64,000 bases of DNA from Moniliella sp. 'wahieum' (taxonomy: Eukaryota; Basidiomycota; Moniliellomycetes; Moniliellales; Moniliellaceae). The notes below the pieces were generated by a model. That model was not told where the DNA came from and did not search any database. It saw only the letters and a program-made list of their open reading frames with translations. Positions 12,869 through 23,521 of this stretch are shown piece by piece (within the stretch, counting starts at the first letter, position 1; the number at the start of each line of letters is the position of its first letter). The stretch spans positions 62,001 through 126,000 of the forward strand of contig RSEE01000091.1 in assembly GCA_003971905.1 (NCBI GenBank). Reading direction: 5' to 3'. Made by a program: the position numbers and the translations under genes.

Positions 12869-13057
12869 TTACTCCTGGCCTTCAGCCTGGAGCTTAGCGT
12901 AGAAGTTGTCGCGCTTCTGGACGTAGGGCAGGTGGATGCCGTACCAGAAGGCCGAGCCACCGGCAAAGCCGAGGCCCAGACCAACGGAAAGGTCGCGGAA
13001 GAAGCTCTTGCGGAGCATGCCCGTGATGGGTGCAATCTGGCCAGCGACAGCGGACAT
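12869..13057 (-). CDS. COX9: Cytochrome c oxidase subunit VIIa/COX9-like
   Basis: A small subunit of mitochondrial complex IV with a single membrane helix. The product (62 residues from the second ATG) carries AGQIAPITGMLRK, a hydrophobic helix LSVGLGLGFAGGSAFWYGI, then HLPYVQKRDNFYAKL. This matches the layout of fungal Cox9/VIIa: a short N-terminal IAPITG motif, one helix, then a basic-aromatic tail with a KR..FY.KL motif. I prefer the ATG at 13057. An in-frame ATG at 13075 adds six residues (MSSLLN). The stop is TAA at 12869-12871. The gene is transcribed divergently from the Sla1-like gene, with about 500 bp between the starts. No frameshift is seen. Confidence 0.75.
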   Translation of the reverse strand: MSAVAGQIAPITGMLRKSFFRDLSVGLGLGFAGGSAFWYGIHLPYVQKRDNFYAKLQAEGQE

Positions 13058-13558
13058 GTTGAGTAGAGAGGACAAGTGAGGCGCAAGCGGTGGAGGAGAG
13101 GAGAGGAGATGAGCCTGCCGAGTCGGACAACACCCAACTGCAATTTGCCTGTGGTCACCTGGGCATAGGACCAGCGTCCGGCTCTGCAGAACCGGTACTG
13201 CCCCCGTGCGACGGGGACATTAGAAATGGGCCCGACAACCCAATCGAGCAACCCTACTGCTGGGAGGCAAACGATTACCTCAGCGATGGGAGAAACGCGG
13301 ACGGACGATCTGAAACGTTCACAGTCCAGACAGCGCCGATACGGAGGAGCTGTGGTTGACGTCGACATGTTCACAGGATGGGTCTTAGGGTTAAGTGGAG
13401 CCACTTGGCGTATGGGCAGTGTGGGGCGGGGGCCTGAGACGGGGGGGAGCCCATTTGAATTAGGGTGACGGCGCTGAGGCATCTCAGATCTTGGCATCCG
13501 CTCCGCCTCGGGCCTGACTGGTTGAACCACACCACCGCCACTGGCCCGAGCCACACCC
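13058..13558. promoter_or_regulatory. Divergent intergenic region, COX9-like / Sla1-like
   Basis: About 500 bp separating two divergent starts, so it should contain both promoters and possibly a non-coding 5' exon of the COX9-like gene. No TATA box or known operator stands out. Confidence 0.4.
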
Positions 13559-15669
13559 ATGCCCAGACCCCGCAATGCGCGGGTCCTCTTCGACTTTAGC
13601 GCCACCGATGCCGAGGAAATCACAGTCCAGGAAGACGACCGCGTGCTTTTGCTCCGCACCGGCGCCGACGGCTGGTCGCTCGTGCGCACTAGTGCCGGCA
13701 CACAGGGCATTGTGCCCAGCAGCTACCTCGCTCCCGTAGGCTCGGTGTCGGATGCGCCTACGGAGGCAGAGCTTGCGCGGCAAGAGGAGGAGCTGCGCCA
13801 GCTCGAGGACGAAGAAGCTACCAGGGGACATCATCATCATCAACGGCGCGACCAATCTGCTCCGCAGCCAACCCCGCGCACGCACGAAAAACTTTGGCGC
13901 AAGCTCAGCTCCAAACGGCATGATGATTATGACCGCCAACGTGCCACCCATTCTCACAACGCCTCCCTTGGGTCTACTCACAGCGGTAGCTCGTTCCCTT
14001 CTGGCCGCCGAACGGACTTGGCTCCCCACTCAGCACCTCCACCCACCAAAACCACGTCGTCCTTTGCGCCCGGAAAGCCAATAAGGCAGATGTTCGTATA
14101 TGGTACGACAAGACGGGCGAGTTCAAAACCGAGGCTGCGTTTCTTGGTTTGACTCCAGGCTCCAACGGGGAACGGAATATTCGGTTACACAAGACCAATG
14201 GTTCCCTCATCACCGTCGAACCAAGATTGATGAGCTTGGCTGACATTCAATTTCTCGAGGAAGTTACGGGCCAACGTCTCCGTGAGAAGGATGATCAGGA
14301 TGTGCGTCTGGCCAGCGATGTGATGGTCAGCATGGGCTATGGAAAGCAGCGTGGGGCCGGACGAAAATTGGGAGAGATGGGACAGTCGCTGAAACATCGG
14401 ATTGGTCATGCAACCCATCGTGGTGCCAGTCGCCGAGAAGCGATGGCGGAGCAAGAGCATTCCGAAGCTGAGGAACGTGAACATCAAGTCCAATTGGAGC
14501 GTGCGCGTCAATTGGAGCGCCAATTGGCTCGTGCTAAAGAGCAAAACGCTCTTCACCGCACACGCGAGCTGGAACGTGAACTAGCTCAGGTTAAAGAGCA
14601 AAATGCTCGCTACCAGTCCTTCTCAGCTTCTGTCACTCAGCCCCCGCTGCCTCCCCAAAGCAACTCGAAATGGGTCCACGAGTTCCTCCAGGCTGGCATT
14701 GACGAAGAAGACGCTCAGCGATACGCCAATGTGTTTGAGGAAGAACATGTCGACCCTTCTGTCATCCCTCATTTGGACACCGCCGCTTTCCGTACCTTGA
14801 CACTAAAAGAAGGTGACATTATTCGGTTCCGCAAGTACATCCGCGCTCAAGCCCCGCCTGAGCCTACGCATGTATCTCGTCCCGACAGCAATACCAGGCG
14901 ACCTACCGGTGGCTCAGTGGATTTGTCTGCTTCACCTGGTGGGCCAGCCAGTCTCCCCACGCCGGCCGCTCCCCAACGGTTGGAAAACAAACTCAATCAA
15001 CCAGTTCCGATCCCTCCCTCTCCCCCCGTCCAACCCGCACAGAACCCCTCACCGCCGTCCCCACTTCCTACTCACCAGCCTCTGTCACCCTCAGCTGAGC
15101 CGCCACCTGCTCCGGTTCCCTCCGCCCCAGCGCCGGAGCCTGCCCCACCCCTGCCCTCAACCGCACCCCAAGCCCCTGCTCCCGTGTCTCCCTTGCATGG
15201 CGTGTTTGATGACGTCGCAGCTACGCCCGCGCTTCCGCCTGCTCCTGGGACATGGGGGGGTCCGTTTGCTTCCCCGACTGGCTGGTATGCTCCCGGGATA
15301 AGTAACGTACCTCAGTATTATCCTTTGGGTACGTTCCCGGTGGCACCTATGGCGACTGGAATGGCACAGCCTACTATCCTGCAGCCGAACTTGGGCCCGC
15401 CGGGTATGGCATTGCAGCCACAGTCTGCCTCTACTTGGTCGCCTGTTTCCCCTGCCTCCGTATCTCCAGGTACGACAGGTGCAACGGGTACGCCAAGTCC
15501 GATGCCGCTCATGGGGCAGGCGAATCGGGATGATCTTTCTCCCACCTCTGTCTTTTCTCAGATGAAGACTGGGACGTTTGCCCCGCCAGACAAGTATGCT
15601 GCGCTGCGCGACTTGGACCAGGCAGGTACCTCATCGACTGGTTCCCCCGACGCACGGTGGTACCATTAA
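13559..15669 (+). CDS. Compact Sla1-like endocytic adaptor (SH3 - SHD1 - SAM-like SHD2)
   Basis: Sla1 links cargo, clathrin and the Arp2/3 activator Las17 at cortical actin patches. The order here is one SH3 domain at residues about 6-62 (ARVLFDFSATDAEEITV, IVPSSYLAPV), then a His/Ser-rich linker. An SHD1 cargo-binding domain follows at 14095-14270 (WYDKTGEFKTEAAFLGL, IRLHKTNGSLITVEPRLMSL). A Glu/Arg-rich coiled coil spans 14440-14610 and a SAM-like SHD2 spans 14669-14855 (WVHEFLQAGIDEEDAQRYA). After a Pro-rich tail, the C-terminus reads VFSQMKTGTFAPPDKYAALR, resembling the C-terminal Sla1 repeats. One -1 frameshift near 14085 separates SH3 from SHD1. There is no intron over 2.1 kb. Yeast Sla1 has three SH3 domains and is roughly twice as long, so this is a reduced version or one of several Sla1-type paralogues. 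Confidence 0.8.
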
Positions 15670-15884
15670 CAGTGCTCGCTTCGTAGGTCGAACTGGTTTG
15701 CGTACTTTCGAGCACCTGTATACCAATAGCATGGTGGTGTTCAAACTCGGCTTCCTCTGGCAATACTTTCCGTGCATTTCAGCACACATACTCTGCAACT
15801 AGCTTGCATTAGCACCAATGGGCCGGTCTTTTATAGGAGAGTGGCTAGCTAGTGACACAGGAGAGTGAAACCCTTTTGTTGCCA

Positions 15885-15920
15885 GATCACCGGTCACCGG
15901 TCACCGGTCACCTGCCGGTG
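15885..15920 (+). repeat. (CACCGGT)n heptamer repeat
   Basis: GATCACCGGTCACCGGTCACCGGTCACC has three uninterrupted heptamers. It is the longest uninterrupted array of this dispersed palindromic word in the window. Confidence 0.9.
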
Positions 15921-16036
15921 CCTTGCCTGATTCGTAGATGCGAAAGCTAGACTCTAGAGTTGCCGCGCGCAGGCCAGCAGGCCACGTGTTCACTCCTGTC
16001 CCACTGCTTGCCCTGTCCTCTTCGCCACCACCTCCC

Positions 16037-16143
16037 ATTCCCCCTTCCCTTTCTTGCTCACTTCGTTACTTGATTATTACTCGCTGATCGTCTGTGGTTT
16101 AGAGACTAGGTGTCTCAAGGTCAGAGCCTTCACGCGTCGCTAA
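16037..16143 (+). repeat. Direct duplication, copy 1
   Basis: A roughly 107-bp segment with core GTGGTTTAGAGACTAGGTGT and CAGAGCCTTCACGCGTCGCTA. It recurs at 16989-17098 with a few substitutions and one 1-2 bp gap. It sits directly upstream of the gene starting at 16257. Confidence 0.9.
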
Positions 16144-16256
16144 AGATCTAACGAGGTGAGTGTTCTCTCGCTTACACCCCCTCCCCGCAGTCTCGCTCTT
16201 CCACGCTCTCCCTATCTCCGCTCCCACGCTTCACCCTATTTCCCCCTCTTGCCAAG

Positions 16257-16980
16257 ATGGTCAACGACGAAGCTCATCTATGGAACACCTGCGACAAGGC
16301 CTACCTTGAGAAGGTACTCGCCGAGAACCACATTGCCCAGCGTTCGTCCACCCAGACCAAGAGTGACAGCGCGGCCCAGCTCGCCGCGACCAAGCCTTTC
16401 ATGGAATACACCTTGCCACAGCCTGTCCCGCCCCACCTAACGATGTTCCGCGACCTAGCGGCAGCAGCAGCCGCCCCCCCGGTTGCTGCCCCTGCCCCTG
16501 CAGTCGCCCCGGCTCCGGCCAACGGCGACAAGCCAGGCCTTCTGCGAGCGTATCGCCAAGTTCTCCTGGAACCTGAGGAGGTCTCGATAGACCAGCAGCG
16601 CGAATGGAACGAGGATCTCTATGATGATGACGCCTTGAAGAAGCTCAAGAACGAGCCTTCCCCGACCTGGAATGAGGAAGCCTACGACCTCGCTCGTGTT
16701 ATGTACCACTTTGAACAGAGTCTCCGGCGGCGAGGTGTCTCTCACGTATCAGCCACAAGTTTCGTCATCGCTAGGACTGTTTCAAGGGACCCAAGGGCGA
16801 ACTTGCAGCGGCGACCTGCATAGCACCGCTGGCCCAGTGTTGGTCAAACTTCAAGCGTGCTCTGATCACGAATTTAGGCCCGGCGGAAGCGCTCGAGCAC
16901 CGCGTCATCGATCTCACGCGAGCCAATCATTATGCCTCAATCACCGGCGGAGAAGTGCTCCACCAGGGCGAAGGTGATGG
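16257..16980 (+). CDS. Unrecognised protein, frameshifted
   Basis: I do not recognise a family. The ATG follows a pyrimidine-rich leader and an AAG context (AAGATGG). The N-terminal 140 residues contain an Ala/Pro stretch (APAPAVAPAPA, about 16470-16520) and a charged region ending PSPTWNEEAYDLARVM. The first frame stops at 16823. Another frame continues coding-like to about 16980, including CFKGPKGELAAATCIAPL and NFKRALITNLGPAEALEHRV, so one frameshift or short intron at about 16740-16780 is likely. Four cysteines in the second part might suggest a mitochondrial or disulphide protein, but this is speculative. The gene is bracketed by the direct duplication at 16037 and 16989. Its end overlaps the start of the second copy, so the true C-terminus may be displaced. 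Confidence 0.4.
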
Positions 16981-16988
16981 CTGGCTTC

Positions 16989-17098
16989 TCCTTCCCCCTT
17001 CCCCTTCTTCTCGCTCACTTCGTTACTTCATTGTTACTCGCTGATCGCTGTGGTTTAGAGACTAGGTGTGTCCAGGTCAGAGCCTTCATGCGTCGCTA
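16989..17098 (+). repeat. Direct duplication, copy 2
   Basis: Second copy of the 107-bp segment found at 16037-16143, in the same orientation, 952 bp downstream. It contains GTGGTTTAGAGACTAGGTGT and CAGAGCCTTCATGCGTCGCTA. Confidence 0.9.
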
Positions 17099-17823
17099 CA
17101 CTTTCTACTAATCGTCTTCGATCCCAGGGTCTTGGTGGGAGAAAATGGGATGTGTGAGGTCAGATGGACGCCATATGACCACTGGTATATGCAAAGCTGA
17201 TGGATGCTGGTGGGAAGAGGGAAGTGTGGCGTTGGGTGTTGGGTGTGTTGGTCTGTTGGTCTGAGAAGGCTGGCTGGGCTGGTGGGGGGAGAGAAAACGT
17301 TCGGGCAGCGGCTGAAAATCAAGGTGTGGGGCACGGAGCCTGTGTGCGGCCCTGTGACGTAAGCGGCACCAGCGGTGTTTTTTGTGAGCGTTGTGGGCAG
17401 CAGCGCGTACGGACGTGCGCTGCTGGGCGCCGCACGCGTGCAGTCACCGCCCTAACCCTAGTACTGAGCAGAAAAGCCACTGCCCAGCGCCAGTGTTGGC
17501 ATTGCCGGTGCACAGCGCCAGTGCTGGGGCGGGCCCTGGGCACCTGCCCAGTGTGGCCCAGGCGACGCAGGCGGGCGGGCAGGGGCAGCACGGGGGCGGT
17601 GGATGTGTGTTTGCGTTTGCAAAATCTTGGGTGCTGCTGCTGCTCCACGCGGCCTTCTTTCTTCTGCCACCACCACCGCGCTGCGCAGCCCACCGCTGTC
17701 CTCCGCCGCCCCCCCCCGCCGCCTCGCTGCCCCGGCATCTGCCTGCCCATTCCGAGCGGCTGTTCTGTTTCTTATCCTCCCCGCCTCCGCCGTCTCCATC
17801 CCGCCCGCCCCTATCTGCCCACC
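17099..17823. other. Upstream region of the importin beta gene
   Basis: About 725 bp, strongly GC-rich after 17330, with long open frames on both strands that look compositional. It is pyrimidine-rich just before the ATG at 17824. No TATA box is visible. Confidence 0.5.
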
Positions 17824-20564
17824 ATGGACGCAGGTGTCCTTCTCAGCAACTCCCTCTCCCCGATGCTGCCATCCGGCTCAATGCAGAGACTCAGCTCGAG
17901 CACGCCGCGCAGGAGAACTATGTGCGTCCTTCTTCTTGCTTCGGGTCGTCTGCCCGTTTGTGGCACTGACAATTATCTGTTTCATGTCCCCTGCAGCCCC
18001 AGTACATGGCTCTTGGCGGCCCAGATGGCGACCGAGGGCGCTGATCCCAGTGTCCGCGCTGCTGCTGGTATCGCAATCAAGAACGCCCTGTCAGCACGCG
18101 ACCCTGTTCGCTCTGCTGAGCTCGCTGCTCGTTGGCAGTCGCTCCCACAAGAGGCCCGGCTGGATGTGAAATCCAAGGCTCTCCAGACGTTGACCTCGCC
18201 GGTTAGCCACGTTGCACGCAAGCTGCCCAATCCATCTCGGCCATTGCGGCCATTGAGATTCCACTGAACCAGTGGCCTGATCTGCTAACCCAGCTCCTTG
18301 CCGCCTCCTCGGACGCACAGAACGCCAAGCTACGGCAAGCGGCCCTACAGACCATTGGCTTTGTCTGCGAAACCCTTCAACAGAGCGATGCGCTCCAAAG
18401 CCATTCCAACGAGATCCTTACTGCTGTTATCCAGGGCGCGCGCAAAGAAGAGCCTGTCTCCGACGTCCAACTGGCTGCCCTTAATGCGCTCCTGAACTCG
18501 CTCGAATTTGTCTCTCAAAACTTTGATCGCGAGGGCGAGCGCAACTACATTATGCAAGTTGTCTGCGAAGACACACAGCATGCCCGTACGGACATCAAGG
18601 TTGCTGCCTTCAGCGTGTTGGTCAAGATCATGCGATGATGTACTATGAGAAGATGAAGATGTACATGGAACAAGCCCTCTTTGGTGTACGTCCTTCCTTC
18701 CTCTCGCCTCTTGAGCGTCCTCCTGTCTGTTTTTCCAGGCCACTAATTTTTTTTATTTCTTTCTATATTTCGCCCTGTCCAGCTTACGGTTCTTGGTATG
18801 AAGGATCCAGAAACCGGAAGTCAAGCTTCAAGCCATCGAGTTCTGGAGTACGATAGTGACCACGAACTTGCTCTCGACGAGGCAGCTCGGGATGATGAGG
18901 AGGACGGTTTGGTGCCCAACATCGTACCATTTTGCCCAGGTGACAGGCGCGCAAGTTGTTCCTGTTCTGCTCGACCTGCTCAGAGACGCAGGATGAGGAT
19001 GCAGATGAAGATGAGTGGACGGTATCCAAGGCGGCAGGCGTGAGTGTTGGGCTGTTTGCCCAATGTCTACGGGACGCCATCACGCCTATCACTGTCCCTC
19101 ATTGAGAGTAACATCAAGAACGCGGACTGGCACGACCGCGAGGCCGCCGTAATGGCCTTTGGCTCTATCCTTGCTGGCCCTTCGGAGACGATACTTCAAC
19201 CACTGGTCCAGAGTGCACTTCCAGCCATCATTGGCATGCTCCAAGACCCTCGGTGGAGGTGCGGGATACGTCGGCGTGGACGTTGGGTAGGATCACCGAC
19301 TTCCACGTGGCAACCATTGAAAGCAGACGGTTCTTCCCTTGCTGATCAAGGCACTTTTGTCTGCTATTCACGAGCAGCCGAGAATTGCGATGAACTGTGC
19401 TTGGGCTGTGATGAACCTGTGCGAACAGCTGCTCGGGGAAGACGCTGTACCACCCCGCTTTCACCTACTTCCCCGAAATTGTTGGAACTTGCTGCGCGCA
19501 GCCGCGATAAGGACCACCAACGAGTCGAATGCTCGCACGTCGTCGTACGAAGCCTTGTCTACTGCTGCGAGCCAGGCCCCTAAGGACTGCCTGTCGTCCG
19601 TGAGCCAATTGCTTGTGGTTGTAATGCAACGCCAAGAGAAGTTGAATTCTTTGGTGGGCCAGTTGGTCGGTCTGGACGATCGCAACAACTGGGCTGAATT
19701 GCAAAGCAACTTGGTGCCGTTGCTAGTCGGTGGTGAGGCGATTGGGCCGGGAGATTATGCCGGTGGCGGACCAGTTGATGACCAACCTGCACCCTCATAA
19801 CAATGGTGCTTCGGGGGCAAAAATGTCGACTGTGTTGGAAGATGCGTTCTTGGCGGTAGCAGCCGTGATCGCAGCGCTGGAGGCGGACTTTGCCAAGTAC
19901 CTCGAGGCTTTCCAGCCGTTTATGGTGGGTGCTCTGCACAACCATGAGGACTTCCAGTTGTGCTCGATTGCAGTTGGGATTATTGGGGACATTGCCGGGC
20001 TTGGGCAAGGTCGCGGGCACCTTAGTGGGTCGTGGATCCAAGGCTGTATGACAACCTTTCTTCTCCTACCCTCCAACGTTCGGTCAAGCCACCCATCCTC
20101 AGTGCTTTGGCGACATTGCTCTAGCTCTAGGGGCTGGGTTGAGCCCTACTTGTCAGCGACCATGATCGTGTTGGGACCAGGCGTATAAGTTGCAAGTGAG
20201 GGTTACGACATGTTGACTATGTCAATCAACTGCGGGAAGGCGTCTGCGATCGTACGTGGGGTATCGTGTCGGTATTCGGGCGGACCAGCGAGCGGAGCTG
20301 ATCGCTCCGTACGTAGAGACCATTTGGTCTTTATCAAGAGCGTCCATTCCGATCCTGAATACCGCACCGAGACGCTTTCTCGGTGCGCTCGGGTTGCTGG
20401 GCGACGTGGCAGCTACCTTCCCCAATCGTCAGTTGGTCGAAGCGTTGGCCAAGACTGGGTGGCCGACTTATCCGCTCCGGCGGACTAAGCACCACCAACG
20501 GTCAACGCGGCAAGTGGCCACGTGGGCACGGGAACAAAGTGAGCAAGGCAATCACCCGGCCTAA
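17824..20564 (+). CDS. KAP95: Importin subunit beta-1 (karyopherin beta-1), heavily frameshifted
   Basis: This HEAT-repeat nuclear import receptor carries importin-alpha/cargo through the nuclear pore and is released by Ran-GTP. Diagnostic stretches are IRLNAETQLEHAAQENY at the start, AAGIAIKNALSARDP, KLRQAALQTIGFVCE, VAAFSVLVKIM, ESNIKNADWHDREAAVMAFG and AMNCAWAVMNLCEQL. LEAFQPFMVGALHNHEDFQL, EPYLSATMIVL and the C-terminal RQVATWARE follow. Their order and spacing match importin beta-1 across about 860 residues. A first intron is clear at 17932-17996, and another probably lies at about 18687-18780. At least nine frame breaks are needed for the remainder, each explicable by a missing base. 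The ATG at 17824 is in good context (ACCATGG). This gene is the worst affected by indels in the window. Confidence 0.85.
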
Positions 20565-21645
20565 ACACCCGGGTACTGATGTCTGCCCCCCCTTTGTGAC
20601 CTCGCCTCGTACCGCGTATCACCCCGTATCCCCGACCCCTTTGCATTTTCGCGATTCTGCCCACTTCTCTCCACCCCACTCTACTCCACTCCACTCTTAC
20701 CTTTCATCTTCAACCCCGCTACCACGCCCACACTGAGCTATACCGGGCCCCCATCTTTGCCTTCGTCCGCCTTCCATCTCCTTCCCATTTGTTGCTCTTC
20801 CTTTATCCCACCCTTCGATTCATCTCCTTTTTTTCTTCCTTGTTTTCTCTTTTTCTCTGTTCTCAACCCCAATACGAGGAGGAGGGTGTTCCTTGGCTTA
20901 GGGGACTCTTTTTGGTTCTTCTGGATGCCGTTCGGGGATGCTGGATCCCCAGGGAGAAGTTGGGGAGATTCCCGGTGACCCGTTACGGCCTTGACGCGCT
21001 GGTGGAAGGAAGCCGTCCGGACGGGACTTCAAAAGTGACGTTGCAAAGGCGGAGCTTGGGTTGCTTCGGTTGCTTTGGTCGCTTTGGTTGCTCGCACCTC
21101 CTGTTCCTGACTTTGGTCTTGTTTTGAGGGAGAGGGGAGGTGGGAAATGAGGGGTTACGGTTATTGTTCTATCCTTCCTTCCGCCCTGATTTCCTTTTGT
21201 CTTCTCTCTTCGTTGGGTTCGCTTTGGGGGGAGGGGGGGATCTACTTGCCTGGCACGGGAGTTAAAGCTACGCCATGTTGGGCGGCTATGATGATGGAGG
21301 TGAGGGGGCGGCGGGGTAGAGGTACCAGGGTCATGCCTGGACTCGTGAAAATGTATGACCTGTGTGACCCTGATTTGATTTGCATTACTGCATGTGTGGT
21401 TTCATGATCTAGTTCGTCTTTAACATGTAACATGCAATCGTTGTTGGAGCACGATGATAGATGAGGCTCGCAGCTGGAAGCTTCAATGGTTTTGAAGGTT
21501 CGCAAGTAGGGGCTCGGACTTCTTTTTATTGGTCTGGAGACAGGTTGTATAATAGTAGCCGAGCCGGCCTGCCCTCTGGTGCCTCCCTCAGAGAGAAGAG
21601 GGTCTCTTGGGCTCACGCTTGGTTAGTGATTGTACTGCCGAGCCG
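20565..21645. other. Intergenic region, pyrimidine-rich
   Basis: About 1.1 kb between convergent genes. The stretch 20590-20870 is strongly C/T-rich on the plus strand. Open frames here are compositional and lack domain motifs. Any further C-terminal exon of the Rcf2-like gene would lie in this stretch on the minus strand, but none could be identified. Confidence 0.5.
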
Positions 21646-22306
21646 TTAGTCACTGTATTTTGCGGAGCAGTCATAGGTGTGAACTAGAGGTACTAAGGGA
21701 GCGACAAGAGATATGTAGGAGAGCCATCTGCAAGGAAGGAAGAGGGGGGTTTACGCATGACGCGGACAGAATAGTCAGTTCACTAGGCATCTTCTAGTCA
21801 TCGTAGCGGGACGAGAGAAACAGCAGAGACTCTAGGTCAACGTTCAACCTATCTCCATCTCATGGGGGCACAAGTAGAATAGACGTACCCACCGAATACG
21901 ACGGAAATCTTATTGTCCTTATTGGCGAGCGGCAAAGCCTTTTGTCCCAGGGTGAGCGAGTTCCAAATCTGTTTTTCTTTGGTCTGGGAACGAGCGAGCA
22001 TGGCGGCACCACTATCGTTGCAGTCGATGCGATCACAGTGCACACCCGCCTTATCAGCGGCAATCGTACCGACCGCACAGGCGATAGAGAGGACAAAGGA
22101 GAATCGGACGCTTGGGTGGGCACGTGCGACGGCGGGCCACTTGCGCGCGAAGCAGGGTAGAGCAGGCGGGTAGCCAATACCTGCACCTAACCACCTCCTA
22201 CGAAGCCGGCAACAATGCACCCCACTTGATCGTGTACTCCTACTGCGCATTATATTTTGCGGAATGAGATATCGCCGTACGCAGCGTGGTCGAGGGTGGA
22301 GGACAT
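21646..22306 (-). CDS. Rcf2/HIG1-like respiratory supercomplex factor (tentative)
   Basis: Rcf2 (Aim38) is an inner-mitochondrial-membrane protein with a HIG1 domain that associates with cytochrome bc1-oxidase supercomplexes. Reading down the minus strand with two one-base corrections (about 22228 and 22195) gives IKWGCIVAGFVGGGLGAG, a hydrophobic segment FSFVLSIACAVGTIAADKA, and RSQTKEKQIWNSLTLGQKA. It then reads NKDNKISVVFGG, followed by a GTACGT splice site. Joining to an AG before 21744 continues as GGW, as in Rcf2-type proteins. What follows (WLSYISLV, stop at 21646) is too short for a full HIG1 domain, so the last exon is uncertain. The N-terminus near the ATG at 22306 also contains an in-frame stop unless a short intron is removed. 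The family match is by remembered pattern only. Confidence 0.45.
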
Positions 22307-22880
22307 GGTGACGAAACAGGAGGTAGGTGGTGTGGACGTAGGGGTGCAATTTACCCTGAATAGTGCTCTCCCATTTATTCCCAACGCCAAACACGCGTCG
22401 GGAAGAGGAAATGACAGAGCCCTTGGCAAAAAACGACGAGGGAAGCGACCAATCGGTGATTTCGATCGTCAGGCTGACCTGGAGCCTGACAGGCCCCGCG
22501 AGGCAGCACAGGGGCAGTGTGGCATTGTGTGTGAGACAGAGGCTTCGGCGGGGCCCAATTGGAGCTTGCAGCTTCCAGCTTGCATTGTAGCTTGTCACCG
22601 CTCCCATCCGACCTCCCAACCGACCTGCCCCGACATGCGACAGGCCCCCAGCGGCCCCGCACGCTTGCAAATGGCAGCACGTTTGGGTGCTGTAGCCGTG
22701 TTACATGAACATGTTACATGTCAGCCGCTCTGATCTTCGATCTGGTTGCACGCGCCTCTTATCTTCTTTGTATACCTGACATCTGATCATCTTGCGTTCC
22801 TTGCCACTATTTTTCACCCTGGTTCACGACGTTCACGGACGAGTATGTACATGTGTTGTTTCGGCAGAGAAGCTTGAGCA

Positions 22881-22928
22881 GGTTGACCGTTGGACGTTGG
22901 ACGTTGGACGTTGAACGTTGACCGTTGA
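22881..22928 (+). repeat. (CGTTGGA)n heptamer repeat
   Basis: GGTTGACCGTTGGACGTTGG and onward: about seven heptamers, drifting from CGTTGGA to CGTTGAC. Confidence 0.9.
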
Positions 22929-23068
22929 CAACACGAAGTTTCGAGAGAAACCATACCATGAAAAGGGAGCAGGGAAAAGGCCTGAAATCGACCACAACGA
23001 CAAAAAGTAAAACAAAACGAACGAGACAAAGCCATAGTACACAAAATAAGAACCTCGAAGCACGATCT

Positions 23069-23093
23069 GAAGCTTGAAGCTTGAAGCTTGAAC
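23069..23093 (+). repeat. (GAAGCTT)n heptamer repeat
   Basis: Three heptamers GAAGCTT (palindrome AAGCTT plus one base). The complementary form CTTCAAG occurs at 34957-34994. Confidence 0.85.
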
Positions 23094-23430
23094 GAACAAA
23101 AACGTAACCGTGGAAATCCACCAACACGTGTATAAGAGTTGGATTCTCACCTTGCGCAGTACACCCCACAAATATACTACTCCGCTGGTACACAGCCACG
23201 TCCCCACCCACGATGCATGAACGCGACATGCGACATACAACACACGACGTACTCACCGTACTTGCCTCCCTACTCTTCCGGGGTAGACAACTTTGCGTAT
23301 ACCAGCCCATCGAAATGAGGCAGAAGGAGAAGCAGAAGCTTGCGAGCCTCGGGATCCCTGCCACCCACGCACCCACTCTTCCGTCTGTCATCAATCATCA
23401 ACATGGATCATGGATCATATAGGTAACCGA

Positions 23431-23521
23431 CCATCGACCATCGACCATCGACCATCGACCATCGACCATCGACCATCGACCATCGACCATCGACCATCGA
23501 CCATCGACCATCGACCATCGA
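23431..23521 (+). repeat. (CCATCGA)13 perfect heptamer array
   Basis: Thirteen perfect copies of CCATCGA over 91 bp, the longest perfect satellite-like array in the window. It abuts the predicted stop codon of the WOPR gene at 23522 and therefore lies in its 3' UTR or just beyond. Confidence 0.97.

Larger units (their letters stand above)
15670..16256. other. Intergenic region with repeats
   Basis: About 590 bp from the Sla1-like stop to the next ATG. It contains a CACCGGT repeat (15885-15920) and the first copy of a 107-bp direct duplication (16037-16143), followed by a pyrimidine-rich leader. Confidence 0.6.
22307..23521. other. Intergenic region with heptamer repeats
   Basis: About 1.2 kb upstream of the Rcf2-like gene and downstream of the WOPR gene. 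Three heptamer arrays (22881, 23069, 23431) lie here. Long minus-strand frames at 22807-23394 run through these arrays and show no family motif. Confidence 0.6.

Noticed and set aside
22807-23394. Long minus-strand open frame of 195 codons
   Set aside because: It runs through two heptamer arrays, has no family motif, and other frames in the same place are equally open.
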